In this document: piece by piece, positions 50,875 to 58,840 of the stretch
Layout: the number at the start of each line of letters is the position of its first letter
Position numbering within the stretch: the stretch's first letter is position 1
From: Micromonospora lupini str. Lupac 08
GTDB taxonomy: Bacteria; Actinomycetota; Actinomycetes; Mycobacteriales; Micromonosporaceae
Direction: 5' to 3'
Assembly (NCBI RefSeq): GCF_000297395.2
Contig: NZ_HF570108.1
Span: 6,293,082 to 6,357,081 of the forward strand
DNA: 64,000 nucleotides
Made by a program: the position numbers and the translations under genes
Notes under the pieces: generated by a model
Told to the model about the DNA's origin: nothing
The model's input: only the letters and a program-made list of their open reading frames with translations
Database searches by the model: none

Positions 50875-51230
50875 CCGGCCCAGGCCCTGCCGACGACCGG
50901 ACGGCGACCGAGCACCACCGGCGCTCAGGCGCGCCTGAGCGTGTGCCCGCCGACCAGCCGGTATGGCCAACATCGACGGTGTGGCGTCCGCTGGGGGCCA
51001 CCGACACGGGCCTGAATGGACGCACCGCGCGCCTCCTGACCAGCGAGCCGACCGACGACGCGGGATGGCCGGCCGGCCTGCCCGCCGGTGCGACGGAGGT
51101 GATCATCCTTGAGGACACTGTCAGCCCGACAGCCACTCTGAAAGTACAGACCAGTGGGGACGTTGCGCCGAAGACTGCCCGGGTCAGGTTTGACCAGCTC
51201 GCCGTACGCGATGAGGCCGCGGAGAGGTGA
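50871..51230 (+). CDS. Hypothetical protein coupled to the Tdi1-like gene
   Basis: 119-aa ORF beginning at GTG 50871 inside the stop of the previous gene (GTGA). Third-position GC is high and the ORF has no internal breaks, supporting coding. Hydrophilic, with GWPAGLPAGATEVIILEDTV as the most structured part. No family recognised. Confidence 0.5.
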   Translation: MTGPGPADDRTATEHHRRSGAPERVPADQPVWPTSTVWRPLGATDTGLNGRTARLLTSEPTDDAGWPAGLPAGATEVIILEDTVSPTATLKVQTSGDVAPKTARVRFDQLAVRDEAAER

Positions 51231-51394
51231 CTCAGAGCTTGGACCCTGCGGAACTCGCTTTCGCCATCTTCCAGCGTCGGCGGCCAAGGTGAGACTGGCA
51301 CCTAGCGTTCAGGCGGCGGTGCCGGACGCGCTGTTGTAGGCCGGTGTTAACCGCTGCATCGGGCACGCATCGGGCACGGCGCGAGCATCCTCGG

Positions 51395-51742
51395 TCAGAG
51401 CCAAGCCCCACCTATCTCCGTGATGCCGATGACGAGCAACCTGCCGCGCGCACCGGGCAACCAGCTGCTCGTCTGGCAACTCGCCTCCTTCAGCTCCTCA
51501 ACTGTCACCCTGACGCCTTGGTCCCAACCTGCCGGCCAGAGTTCGAAGCGGCGCACGTCGACCAAGCCGTCACGCGCCAGTGACACGATTGCTCTCGCGA
51601 GGTCTGGTACGGCCTCCTCAATGCTTGGGGACCGATCACCGTTGTCCATCCAGGAGGCAAGGATCTCGGGCAGCGCGGCACAGCCATCGGAGTCAACGAG
51701 TACGAAGTACTCCGCTGGCGTCAGTCCCTTGATGCCGGTCAC
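51395..51742 (-). CDS. Hypothetical protein, about 115 aa
   Basis: From GTG 51742 the product reads TGIKGLTPAEYFVLVDSDGC and continues with EEAVPDLARAIVSLARDGLVDVRRFELWPAGWDQGVRVTVEELKEA, a sequence with clear secondary structure and normal composition. The opposite frame over the same DNA is low-complexity. No domain is recognised and no good ribosome site precedes the GTG. It sits beside an integrase remnant and may itself be an island gene. Confidence 0.5.
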   Translation of the reverse strand: MTGIKGLTPAEYFVLVDSDGCAALPEILASWMDNGDRSPSIEEAVPDLARAIVSLARDGLVDVRRFELWPAGWDQGVRVTVEELKEASCQTSSWLPGARGRLLVIGITEIGGAWL

Positions 51743-51790
51743 GGACGAATTTTCGCAGGCGGTGCGGGCAGATCGAGGCCCCGAAGTTAG

Positions 51791-51960
51791 GACGAGTCGG
51801 TCATCGTGGTCGCCGAACGTTTGGGGCACGAGAAGCGACCTTGGTCCTGTCGACGTACGGCCACCTGATGCCGGCCTCGGAAAAACGCACCCGCCGCGCC
51901 CTCGATGAAGCGTGGGGTTGCGCCCCCGACGTGCCCCACGGCGGCGACTCAACCGCCTGA
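51791..51960 (+). pseudogene. C-terminal remnant of a tyrosine recombinase (integrase), frameshifted
   Basis: The plus strand reads DESVIVVAERLGHEK, then after loss of one base ATLVLSTYGHLMPASEKRT and RRALDEAW to a stop at 51960. LGH and the nucleophile Tyr in STYGHL are the hallmark last motifs of phage-type integrases. A TAG lies directly upstream (51788) and no N-terminal part remains. Confidence 0.8.
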
Positions 51961-51980
51961 CCTGCGGGAACAGGCCCGAT

Positions 51981-53066
<1,086 letters not shown>

Positions 53067-53074
53067 GACGGGCC

Positions 53075-53080
53075 AGCTTA
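53075..53080 (-). promoter_or_regulatory. -10 element for leaderless ychF
   Basis: On the minus strand TAAGCT is followed by 8 nt and the GTG at 53066, with no Shine-Dalgarno. Confidence 0.45.
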
Positions 53081-53218
53081 CGCCGGTGCCGGCCGGACCG
53101 GTCCACGCGGCTCCGATTCGGCCGGTCCCGGCGCCGGCCGTGGTCGCGCCTCGGCGGGTCCCGACTGTGGTTCGCCGTTGCTACCCTCTCGATGTCGCAT
53201 GCGACGTTAGGGGGCGAT

Positions 53219-53641
53219 GTGGACCAGGTGACGGATTTCGACCGACTGCTCCAACAGACCCGACAGGCACTGGCGTCGATGCGATCGACCGGTGAGGTGC
53301 CCGACGACCCGGACGTCCGGCCGGCGCGTGGCACCGGGTCGGCGGCGGGCGGTCAGGTCGAGGCCGTTGCGGTGGGCCAACGCGTCGAGTCGGTGACGGT
53401 GGACCCGCGAGCCCTGCGGATGGGCGCCGAGATGCTCGGCGAGCAGATCACCCTGGCGGTCAACGCCGCGCTGGACGACCTGCGGCTCCAGGCCGGCGAG
53501 GCCGCGGACGCGCCCGCGGTGGACCCGGTGGCCCTGGGCCGGCAGCTCGACGAATTGCAGAACGAGTCGGTGCGCAGCATGGCAGCGATGACCGGTGCGC
53601 TCACCGACGCGGTGCGGCGCATCCAGCAGGCAGCGAGGTGA
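53219..53641 (+). CDS. YbaB/EbfC-like nucleoid-associated family protein
   Basis: 140 aa from GTG 53219 (AGGGGG upstream). DFDRLLQQTRQALASMRSTGE, then VESVTVDPRALRMGAEMLGEQITLAVNAALDDLRLQ fits the YbaB fold, as do other actinobacterial paralogues found next to ESX-type genes. First gene of a six-gene cluster, followed 4 bp later by a WXG100 gene. DNA binding is inferred from family only. Confidence 0.8.
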   Translation: MDQVTDFDRLLQQTRQALASMRSTGEVPDDPDVRPARGTGSAAGGQVEAVAVGQRVESVTVDPRALRMGAEMLGEQITLAVNAALDDLRLQAGEAADAPAVDPVALGRQLDELQNESVRSMAAMTGALTDAVRRIQQAAR

Positions 53642-53645
53642 TGGC

Positions 53646-53963
53646 GTGCACGAGAACCTTCAGGTGCATCCGCCCGCGTTACGCCAGGGCGGCAGCCACC
53701 TGACGACGGTGGCCGAGCAACTCGCCGCGCAGTGGGAGACGCTGCGCGCGCGGACGGCCGCGATGGGTGACATCTTCGGCGACGACGACGTGGGCGGTCT
53801 GATCGGCATGTCGTACCAGGTGGCCGAGGAGATCGCGGCGGAGTGCCTCGGGTCGGTGGTCAACGGGCTGCGCGGCTTCGGTGACGGGCTGAGCCTGATG
53901 GCCGACCAGTACGACCTGGTCGAGCAGGACAACGACGCCCAGTTCACGACGATGAGCTGGTAG
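53646..53963 (+). CDS. WXG100-family (ESX-like) protein
   Basis: Protein of 105 aa from GTG 53646. Two helices are predicted, with QWETLRARTAAMGDIFGD around the WxT/WXG-like turn and a C-terminal GDGLSLMADQYDLVEQDND resembling the YxxxD/E secretion signal of type VII substrates. It probably forms a helical-hairpin dimer with the next gene product or itself. Confidence 0.72.
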   Translation: MHENLQVHPPALRQGGSHLTTVAEQLAAQWETLRARTAAMGDIFGDDDVGGLIGMSYQVAEEIAAECLGSVVNGLRGFGDGLSLMADQYDLVEQDNDAQFTTMSW

Positions 53964-53971
53964 GCGGGTCG

Positions 53972-54463
53972 ATGGGCATCATGCTGCCCGGCGAACTCGC
54001 CGGCCTGCTCAACGAGCTGGGATACACCTGGCCCAAGTCGGACGAGACAAAGATGTTCGAGCTCGGCCAGATGTGGATGGAGATGGCCGACTCGTTGAGC
54101 AATGCGGCGGCGGAGGGCACCGCGGCCGCCCAGCGCGTGCTGACCGGCAACCAGGGCGATGCGCTGGCCGCGTTCCAGGAGCGCTGGGAGGCGGACGGCT
54201 CGGCGATGTCGGTGCTCCGCGACGGTGGCACCGGTGCGCAGAGGGTCGCCGCGACGCTCTTCGTGTGCGCGTTGATCGTTCTCGCCCTGAAGATCAACGT
54301 GATTGTCCAGCTGGTCATCCTGCTGGTGCAGATCATCCAGGCGCTGGCGACGGCCGCGCCGACGTTCGGTGCCTCGCTGCTGGAGATCCCGGTCTTCAAG
54401 AAGCTCACCGACATCGTCCTCAACATGCTTATCGACCAGGCCATCGGCGTGGTGCTGGGATGA
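53972..54463 (+). CDS. Stand-alone WXG100-like/CpnT N-terminal-type domain with membrane segment
   Basis: 163 aa. LPGELAGLLNELGYTWPKSDETKMFELGQMWMEMA, GNQGDALAAFQERWEAD and ALKINVIVQLVILLVQIIQALATAAPTFGASLLEIPVF match the N-terminal module of large CpnT-like type VII effectors, where a C-terminal toxin normally follows. Here the protein stops after the hydrophobic part and the next gene overlaps by 4 bp. Two hydrophobic helices are at about 91-120. Confidence 0.78.
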   Translation: MGIMLPGELAGLLNELGYTWPKSDETKMFELGQMWMEMADSLSNAAAEGTAAAQRVLTGNQGDALAAFQERWEADGSAMSVLRDGGTGAQRVAATLFVCALIVLALKINVIVQLVILLVQIIQALATAAPTFGASLLEIPVFKKLTDIVLNMLIDQAIGVVLG

Positions 54464-55029
54464 CCGCCCCCCTGCCCGAGCTGTACATCGGCGTCGACGT
54501 GGAGGCGGACGGGCCGATCCCGGGGCCGTACAGCATGATCTCGCTGGGTATGGCCGTGGCCGGCCGTCCGGATCTGACGTTCTACACCGAGCTGCGGCCC
54601 ATCTCCGACGAGTTCGTTCCGGCCGCGCTCGCCGTGTCGGGCCTGGACCGGGACCGCCTGCTCCGCGAGGCGCCCACCGCCGAGGAGGCGATGTCGGCAG
54701 CGGCGGCCTGGGTCAACGGGCTGCGCCGCATCGGCCGGCCGGTCTTCCTCGCCGCGCCCGCGGTCTGGGACGGCATGTTCGTGCACTGGTACTTCGTACG
54801 CTTCGTCGGCCACAGCCCGTTCGGTGCCACTGGCTCCGGCGTCGACCTGCGCAGCTACTGGATGGGGTTGACCGGCAGCGAGTGGGTCCAGACCCGCAAA
54901 GGCAAGATCAAACACGAGCTGGGTCTGCACGACGTGCCGCACACCCACCACGCCGGCGAGGACGCCGCCGAGCTGGCGCAGGTCTTCGACGCAGTGCTGC
55001 GCCGCCGGCAGTCCGGCGAGCCGACATGA
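54460..55029 (+). CDS. DEDDh 3'-5' exonuclease (DnaQ-like)
   Basis: 189 aa, RNase H-like fold. Exo I DVEADGP (Asp13, Glu15), Exo II VWDGMF (Asp104), Exo III HHAGEDA (His164, Asp168) make a full DEDDh active site. It would degrade DNA or RNA from the 3' end. ATGA overlaps on both sides place it between the CpnT-N-like gene and a nucleotidyltransferase gene in a single operon. Confidence 0.85.
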   Translation: MTAPLPELYIGVDVEADGPIPGPYSMISLGMAVAGRPDLTFYTELRPISDEFVPAALAVSGLDRDRLLREAPTAEEAMSAAAAWVNGLRRIGRPVFLAAPAVWDGMFVHWYFVRFVGHSPFGATGSGVDLRSYWMGLTGSEWVQTRKGKIKHELGLHDVPHTHHAGEDAAELAQVFDAVLRRRQSGEPT

Positions 55030-55580
55030 CCGGTCGTCGGCGCGACCTGCCGGACGGCGCCACCAGCGCCGCCCGGGGCATCGTGGCGCAGGCCGCCCGC
55101 AGCATGATGCGGCGGGCCGACGACGTGGCCGGCGAGGCTGCCGAGGCGGCCACCACCCGGGCCGCCCGCCGGGTCCCGCAGGGGTTCACCGAACGCCAGT
55201 GGACCCGCTTCGCCCGGGGCGCCCGACAGACGCAGCGGCAGGCCGGGCTGCCCGACGGGGACCTGGTTGCCCACGGCAGCCGGGTACGCGGCACCGCCCG
55301 CCCGGACTCCGACATCGACGTGGCGCTCATCGTCGACGACAAGACGTTCTTCGACCTGGCCGAACGCTCCCTGTCCCGGGCACCGGACGGCACCCGGCTG
55401 CGCAAGACGATGCTGCGCCGGATCAACGAGAACGGTCAGCTCGCCAGCTTCGACCTGGGCACCGACTTCACCCACCTGCGCCGCGAGTTGATGGACTCGC
55501 ACGTGCCGCACAAGGTGCAGTTCTCGGTGCTGCGCCGAGGCGGCAAGTTCGACAACGGCCCGTTCCTCCCGCTCGATTGA
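55026..55580 (+). CDS. Nucleotidyltransferase-domain protein, possible toxin
   Basis: 184 aa. HGSRVRGTARPDSDIDVALIV (Gly84, Ser85, Asp96, Asp98) is a complete pol-beta-type nucleotidyltransferase active site. The end, VQFSVLRRGGKFDNGPFLPLD, resembles toxin domains at the C-terminus of polymorphic effectors. The first 75 residues are Ala/Arg-rich and helical. Function as a secreted NTase toxin is inference from context. Confidence 0.75.
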   Translation: MTGRRRDLPDGATSAARGIVAQAARSMMRRADDVAGEAAEAATTRAARRVPQGFTERQWTRFARGARQTQRQAGLPDGDLVAHGSRVRGTARPDSDIDVALIVDDKTFFDLAERSLSRAPDGTRLRKTMLRRINENGQLASFDLGTDFTHLRRELMDSHVPHKVQFSVLRRGGKFDNGPFLPLD

Positions 55581-55609
55581 GCGGTTCCGCATCTGGCAAG
55601 GTGGCAGAC

Positions 55610-55957
55610 GTGCAGACGACGTTGCAGTTCCTCATCATGGTCGACGGCCCGCTGACGGCGGCGGAGCTGCTGGACCTGATCCGCACCCGGCTGCCCGACG
55701 CGGTGCCCTACCGACGGGACTCGGTGGACGTCCGCGGCAACCTGCTGGAGATCAACCCCAACGAGGCCGCCGACCCGCGGCTCGCCGCGACCGACGAGGA
55801 CGACTACCTCTACTTCCGGTGGCGGGTGGAGCTGACCCCGATGGACAGGGCGGTCGACGAGGGGCACCAGATCGCCCTCGCCCGGGAGCTGCTGCGGGCG
55901 ATCGAGGGGCCGCAGACGCGGGCTACCGTGTGCGCCGCGTTCGAGGACCGGGTCTGA
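55610..55957 (+). CDS. Hypothetical protein, possible immunity partner
   Basis: About 115 aa from GTG 55610 (GTG 55601 also possible; AAGGTGG overlaps it). VDVRGNLLEINPNEAADPRL, YLYFRWRVELTPMD and ARELLRAIEG suggest a compact alpha/beta acidic protein. It lies 29 bp after the nucleotidyltransferase gene, the position expected for an immunity gene. No named family recognised. Confidence 0.6.
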   Translation: MQTTLQFLIMVDGPLTAAELLDLIRTRLPDAVPYRRDSVDVRGNLLEINPNEAADPRLAATDEDDYLYFRWRVELTPMDRAVDEGHQIALARELLRAIEGPQTRATVCAAFEDRV

Positions 55958-55964
55958 CCCGCGC

Positions 55965-56699
55965 TCAGCCGAGCAGGCGCGGGGCGATGACGGTCTCCGC
56001 GACGGTGCCGTCGGAGGCGCGGCTGACCTCGTACGCCGAGACGCCCTCGCGGTCGGCGACCGCCTCGACCAGCCGGGTCCCCCGGTAGACCAGGCCGACG
56101 CCGTCGTCGGTGCAGTGGCTGGTCGGCAGCGTGCCGTCGCCGACCAGCTCGTGCATCAGCGGTCGGCGCTGGGCCTCGCTGTCGTAGTGCACGCCGTTGC
56201 CGTACGGCAGCCAGCCCAACGCCTCGGTGAAACCGCGCAGGCGGGGGCCGAAGCTGTCGGTGGCGCCGCCCACGTGCCAGCAGATCGAGCCGGCCGAGAC
56301 GCCTGCCAGCACCACGCCGGCCTGCCAGCACTCGTGCAGGATCTCGTCGAGCCCGTGCACCCGCCAGACCGCGACAAGGTTGGCGACGCTGCCGCCGCCG
56401 ACCCAGATCACGTCCTGGGCGAGCAGGTGGGCGCGGACGTCGTCGACGTTCGGCATCGGGAACAGCGCGAGGTGCGACAGGCGGAACCGGGTGTCGGCGA
56501 ACGCGGCGTAGATGGCGGCGAACGAGGTGGGCTGGTCGCCGACGGCCTGCCCGAGGTAGCAGATCCGCGGCTGCGGGCCGGCCTCGGCCAGCTCGGCGGC
56601 CAGCTCGAAGATCGGGCCGGGGCGCAGGTCGGCCGGCCCGCGGTCGCCCCGGAAGAAGCCCATGCTGGTGGCGAGGATGGTCGGTTCGCTGGCGGGCAT
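55965..56699 (-). CDS. Peptidase E/type 1 glutamine amidotransferase-like (S51)
   Basis: 244 aa from ATG 56699 (AAGGA upstream). The nucleophile elbow GVSAGSICW and the VIWVGGGSVANLVAVW segment match S51 peptidases (peptidase E, cyanophycinase relatives), which cleave after aspartate in dipeptides. Convergent with the possible immunity gene, 7 bp apart. Confidence 0.88.
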   Translation of the reverse strand: MPASEPTILATSMGFFRGDRGPADLRPGPIFELAAELAEAGPQPRICYLGQAVGDQPTSFAAIYAAFADTRFRLSHLALFPMPNVDDVRAHLLAQDVIWVGGGSVANLVAVWRVHGLDEILHECWQAGVVLAGVSAGSICWHVGGATDSFGPRLRGFTEALGWLPYGNGVHYDSEAQRRPLMHELVGDGTLPTSHCTDDGVGLVYRGTRLVEAVADREGVSAYEVSRASDGTVAETVIAPRLLG

Positions 56700-56783
56700 G
56701 GGAGGTCCTTCCGTCGGTGCGGTCCGACGTCCATCCTGCCCCAGTCGATCATCCGCCCGCACGGCGACCGGCGGGCCACCGGC

Positions 56784-57458
56784 TCAACCCGCGCGGCGTT
56801 GACGGGGCACCAGGGCCAGCGGGCCGCAGGGTGGTGTCTCGCCCGGCTCCCGCCCGGAGCCGGCGCCGGAGGGCGTGGCGGGCTCGACGGGCTGCCGGTC
56901 GGCTGGTTCGCCGCCGGTCCTGGCCGAACTGCTGTTCGCCACCTCCCCCCGCGGCTCCGTCAACGCGCCGGCTGGCACGTCGCGGAGGGCCACGCCACCG
57001 TCGGGCAGCTCGTCGATCGGACGGTCGGTCGCCGGCAGTTGCGCCGCGGCGGCGCGGGGCAGGGTGAACCGGTCGGCGGCGGCCGGCCCGGCCGAAACCG
57101 ACTCGCGCAGCATCCACCGCACCTCGTCGGCCGTCCAGCCCAGCCCCGGTCGTGCGGCGATCTCGCGGATCAACCGCCGGCCGACCCTCGTGTCGTCGTC
57201 GTAGAAGCGCATGCACCAGTGGTGCGTCCACATCCCGAGCGCCCGCAGGCCCGCGTCGTCGAGCGAGCCGACCAACCGGCCGCAGGCGGTATCGGGGAAA
57301 CTCTGCTCGGGGTCGCCTGCCCGGTCCCGTTCGATCGCGCCCTTGGCGGCCGGCGCGACGGCCCGCATCCGGCGGTAGAAGGACTGCGCCACCGCGCGGG
57401 GCAACGGCGGGAACGCACCCAGTGTCGACGCCGCCGCCCAACCCGCCACGCTCGTCAT
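56784..57458 (-). CDS. Hypothetical protein with low-complexity C-terminus
   Basis: 224 aa from ATG 57458 (AAGGGG upstream). Residues 15-130 look globular (FYRRMRAVAPAAKGAIERDRAG, GMWTHHWCMRFYDDDTRVGRRLI); residues 150-224 are Pro/Gly/Glu-rich and probably disordered. I do not recognise the family. Divergent from the sigma factor gene. Confidence 0.65.
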   Translation of the reverse strand: MTSVAGWAAASTLGAFPPLPRAVAQSFYRRMRAVAPAAKGAIERDRAGDPEQSFPDTACGRLVGSLDDAGLRALGMWTHHWCMRFYDDDTRVGRRLIREIAARPGLGWTADEVRWMLRESVSAGPAAADRFTLPRAAAAQLPATDRPIDELPDGGVALRDVPAGALTEPRGEVANSSSARTGGEPADRQPVEPATPSGAGSGREPGETPPCGPLALVPRQRRAG

Positions 57459-57597
57459 TCGCCGCACCCCTTCTTCAGTTGGTGGCCGGACGCTACCCGG
57501 CACGACCGACACTTTCGGGCCGAAAAACCCCACCGGTCGTGGATAGCGACGATGACCTGGGACGTCTGTATCTGTGACAACGAAACGGGGGTGGCGG

Positions 57598-58107
57598 GTG
57601 GACGAGGACGAACGCGCGCGGCTGGCCGAGTTCGTCGGCAGCCGGACTCCGGCGCTGATGCGGGTCGCGTACCTGCTGACCGGGGACCGTAACGCCGCCG
57701 AGGACCTGTTCCAGTCGGCGTTGGCGCGGACCATCCCGAAGTGGGGAACCATTCGGCACGCCGACCCCGAGGGCTATCTGCGGGTGGTGATGTACCGCGA
57801 GCAGATCAGCTGGTGGCGGCGACTTCGCCGGTGGCGGGAGATACCGCTCAAGCCGGCGGACGAACCGGTCGGCGGCGACCCCAGCGGCGGCTCCGACGTG
57901 CGGTTGGCGATGCGTGCCGCGCTGCGTCACCTGCCACCGACGCAACGGGCGGTGGTGGTCCTTCGCTACTACGAGGACCTGCCCGAAGCCCGGGTGGCCG
58001 AGTTGCTGGGCTGCTCGGTGGGCACCGTGCGCAGCCGTACCCACCGAGCGGTGCAGCGACTGCGCGACCTACTGCCGGACGTCGACAGGCTGGAGGTACG
58101 GCGATGA
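57598..58107 (+). CDS. SigE-family (SigE70) ECF sigma factor
   Basis: 169 aa. Region 2: FVGSRTPALMRVAYLLTGDRNAAEDLFQSALAR; region 4: LRHLPPTQRAVVVLRYYEDLPEARVAELLGCSVGTVRSRTHRAVQRLRDLL. GTG 57598 is chosen because GGGGG lies 7 bp upstream; GTG 57574 would add 8 residues. It overlaps the next gene (ATGA), a membrane protein that may act as its regulator. Confidence 0.92.
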   Translation: MDEDERARLAEFVGSRTPALMRVAYLLTGDRNAAEDLFQSALARTIPKWGTIRHADPEGYLRVVMYREQISWWRRLRRWREIPLKPADEPVGGDPSGGSDVRLAMRAALRHLPPTQRAVVVLRYYEDLPEARVAELLGCSVGTVRSRTHRAVQRLRDLLPDVDRLEVRR

Positions 58108-58610
58108 CCGAACACTTCGAGAACCTCATCCGCTCCACCCTCACCGACCTGGCCGAGGAGGCACCGATCGTGCATGACCAGTTGAGCCGAGCGGAACGGC
58201 GGGTGCGCAACCGACGCCGCGCCACGGTGACAGTGGGGGCGGCGAGCACCCTGGCGGCGATCCTGATCGCCACCCCGATCGCCCTGGCGGCGACCGGCTC
58301 GGACGAGCCTCCGCCGGCCGTGCCCAGCCCGGCCGGGCCGGCGGTCGTGCCCAGCCCGGCCGTACCCACGCCGTCCGCGCCCACCGCGGTGCCCAGCCCA
58401 GGGGGCGCTGACGCGAACCCGTCGAGTCCGCCGGGACCGCCCGGCGTGCCGGGCCAGCCGACGGTCAAGCCGAGCCCGTCGAGCCCACCGGGCGACCCCG
58501 GTAACCCCGCTAACCCGGGTAACCCCGGTAACCCGGGAGCGCCCGGGGCGCCCGCGGTCGTTCCGAGCCCGTCAGGCGCCCCCGGCGTGCCGGGTCGACC
58601 GAAGAGCTGA
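58104..58610 (+). CDS. Single-pass membrane protein with Pro/Gly repeats, coupled to the sigma factor
   Basis: 168 aa. Cytoplasmic N-terminus of about 40 residues with VHDQLSRAERRVRNRRR, one helix at about 43-63, then a 100-residue extracytoplasmic tail of PSP and GNPGNPGAP repeats (collagen-like GXP character from near-identical codons at 58495-58545). The N-terminal part could bind the sigma factor as anti-sigma factors do, but no ZAS motif is seen. Confidence 0.8.
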   Translation: MTEHFENLIRSTLTDLAEEAPIVHDQLSRAERRVRNRRRATVTVGAASTLAAILIATPIALAATGSDEPPPAVPSPAGPAVVPSPAVPTPSAPTAVPSPGGADANPSSPPGPPGVPGQPTVKPSPSSPPGDPGNPANPGNPGNPGAPGAPAVVPSPSGAPGVPGRPKS

Positions 58611-58840
58611 GCGGGACCGGTCAGGCCGGCGGGTCTTCCCGCGCCGGCCTGACCGGCCAAATCTGGAGTCGAGCGGAGATCCCGGTCACCTTCGCGCACC
58701 ACTCTCCCGTACTGGCGAGCGTCGCCGGCGGCGGCGACCAGCGGGTACCGGTCCGCCGAATTTGTCGAGGCCGGTGTGCCCGCTCATCCTTGAGCCATGA
58801 CCGATCCCGGACACCCGAGGTGCGAGCCGCGCGGGCAACG

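Noticed and set aside
51356..51377. Direct repeat gcatcgggcac twice, near the integrase remnant, as a possible att site
   Set aside because: The two 11-bp copies are adjacent, not flanking an element, and no tRNA 3' end is recognisable.
51420..51908. A 162-codon plus-strand frame over 51420-51908
   Set aside because: Ser/Thr/Arg-rich low-complexity translation; the minus-strand frame in the same DNA looks like a real protein, and the integrase remnant occupies the end.
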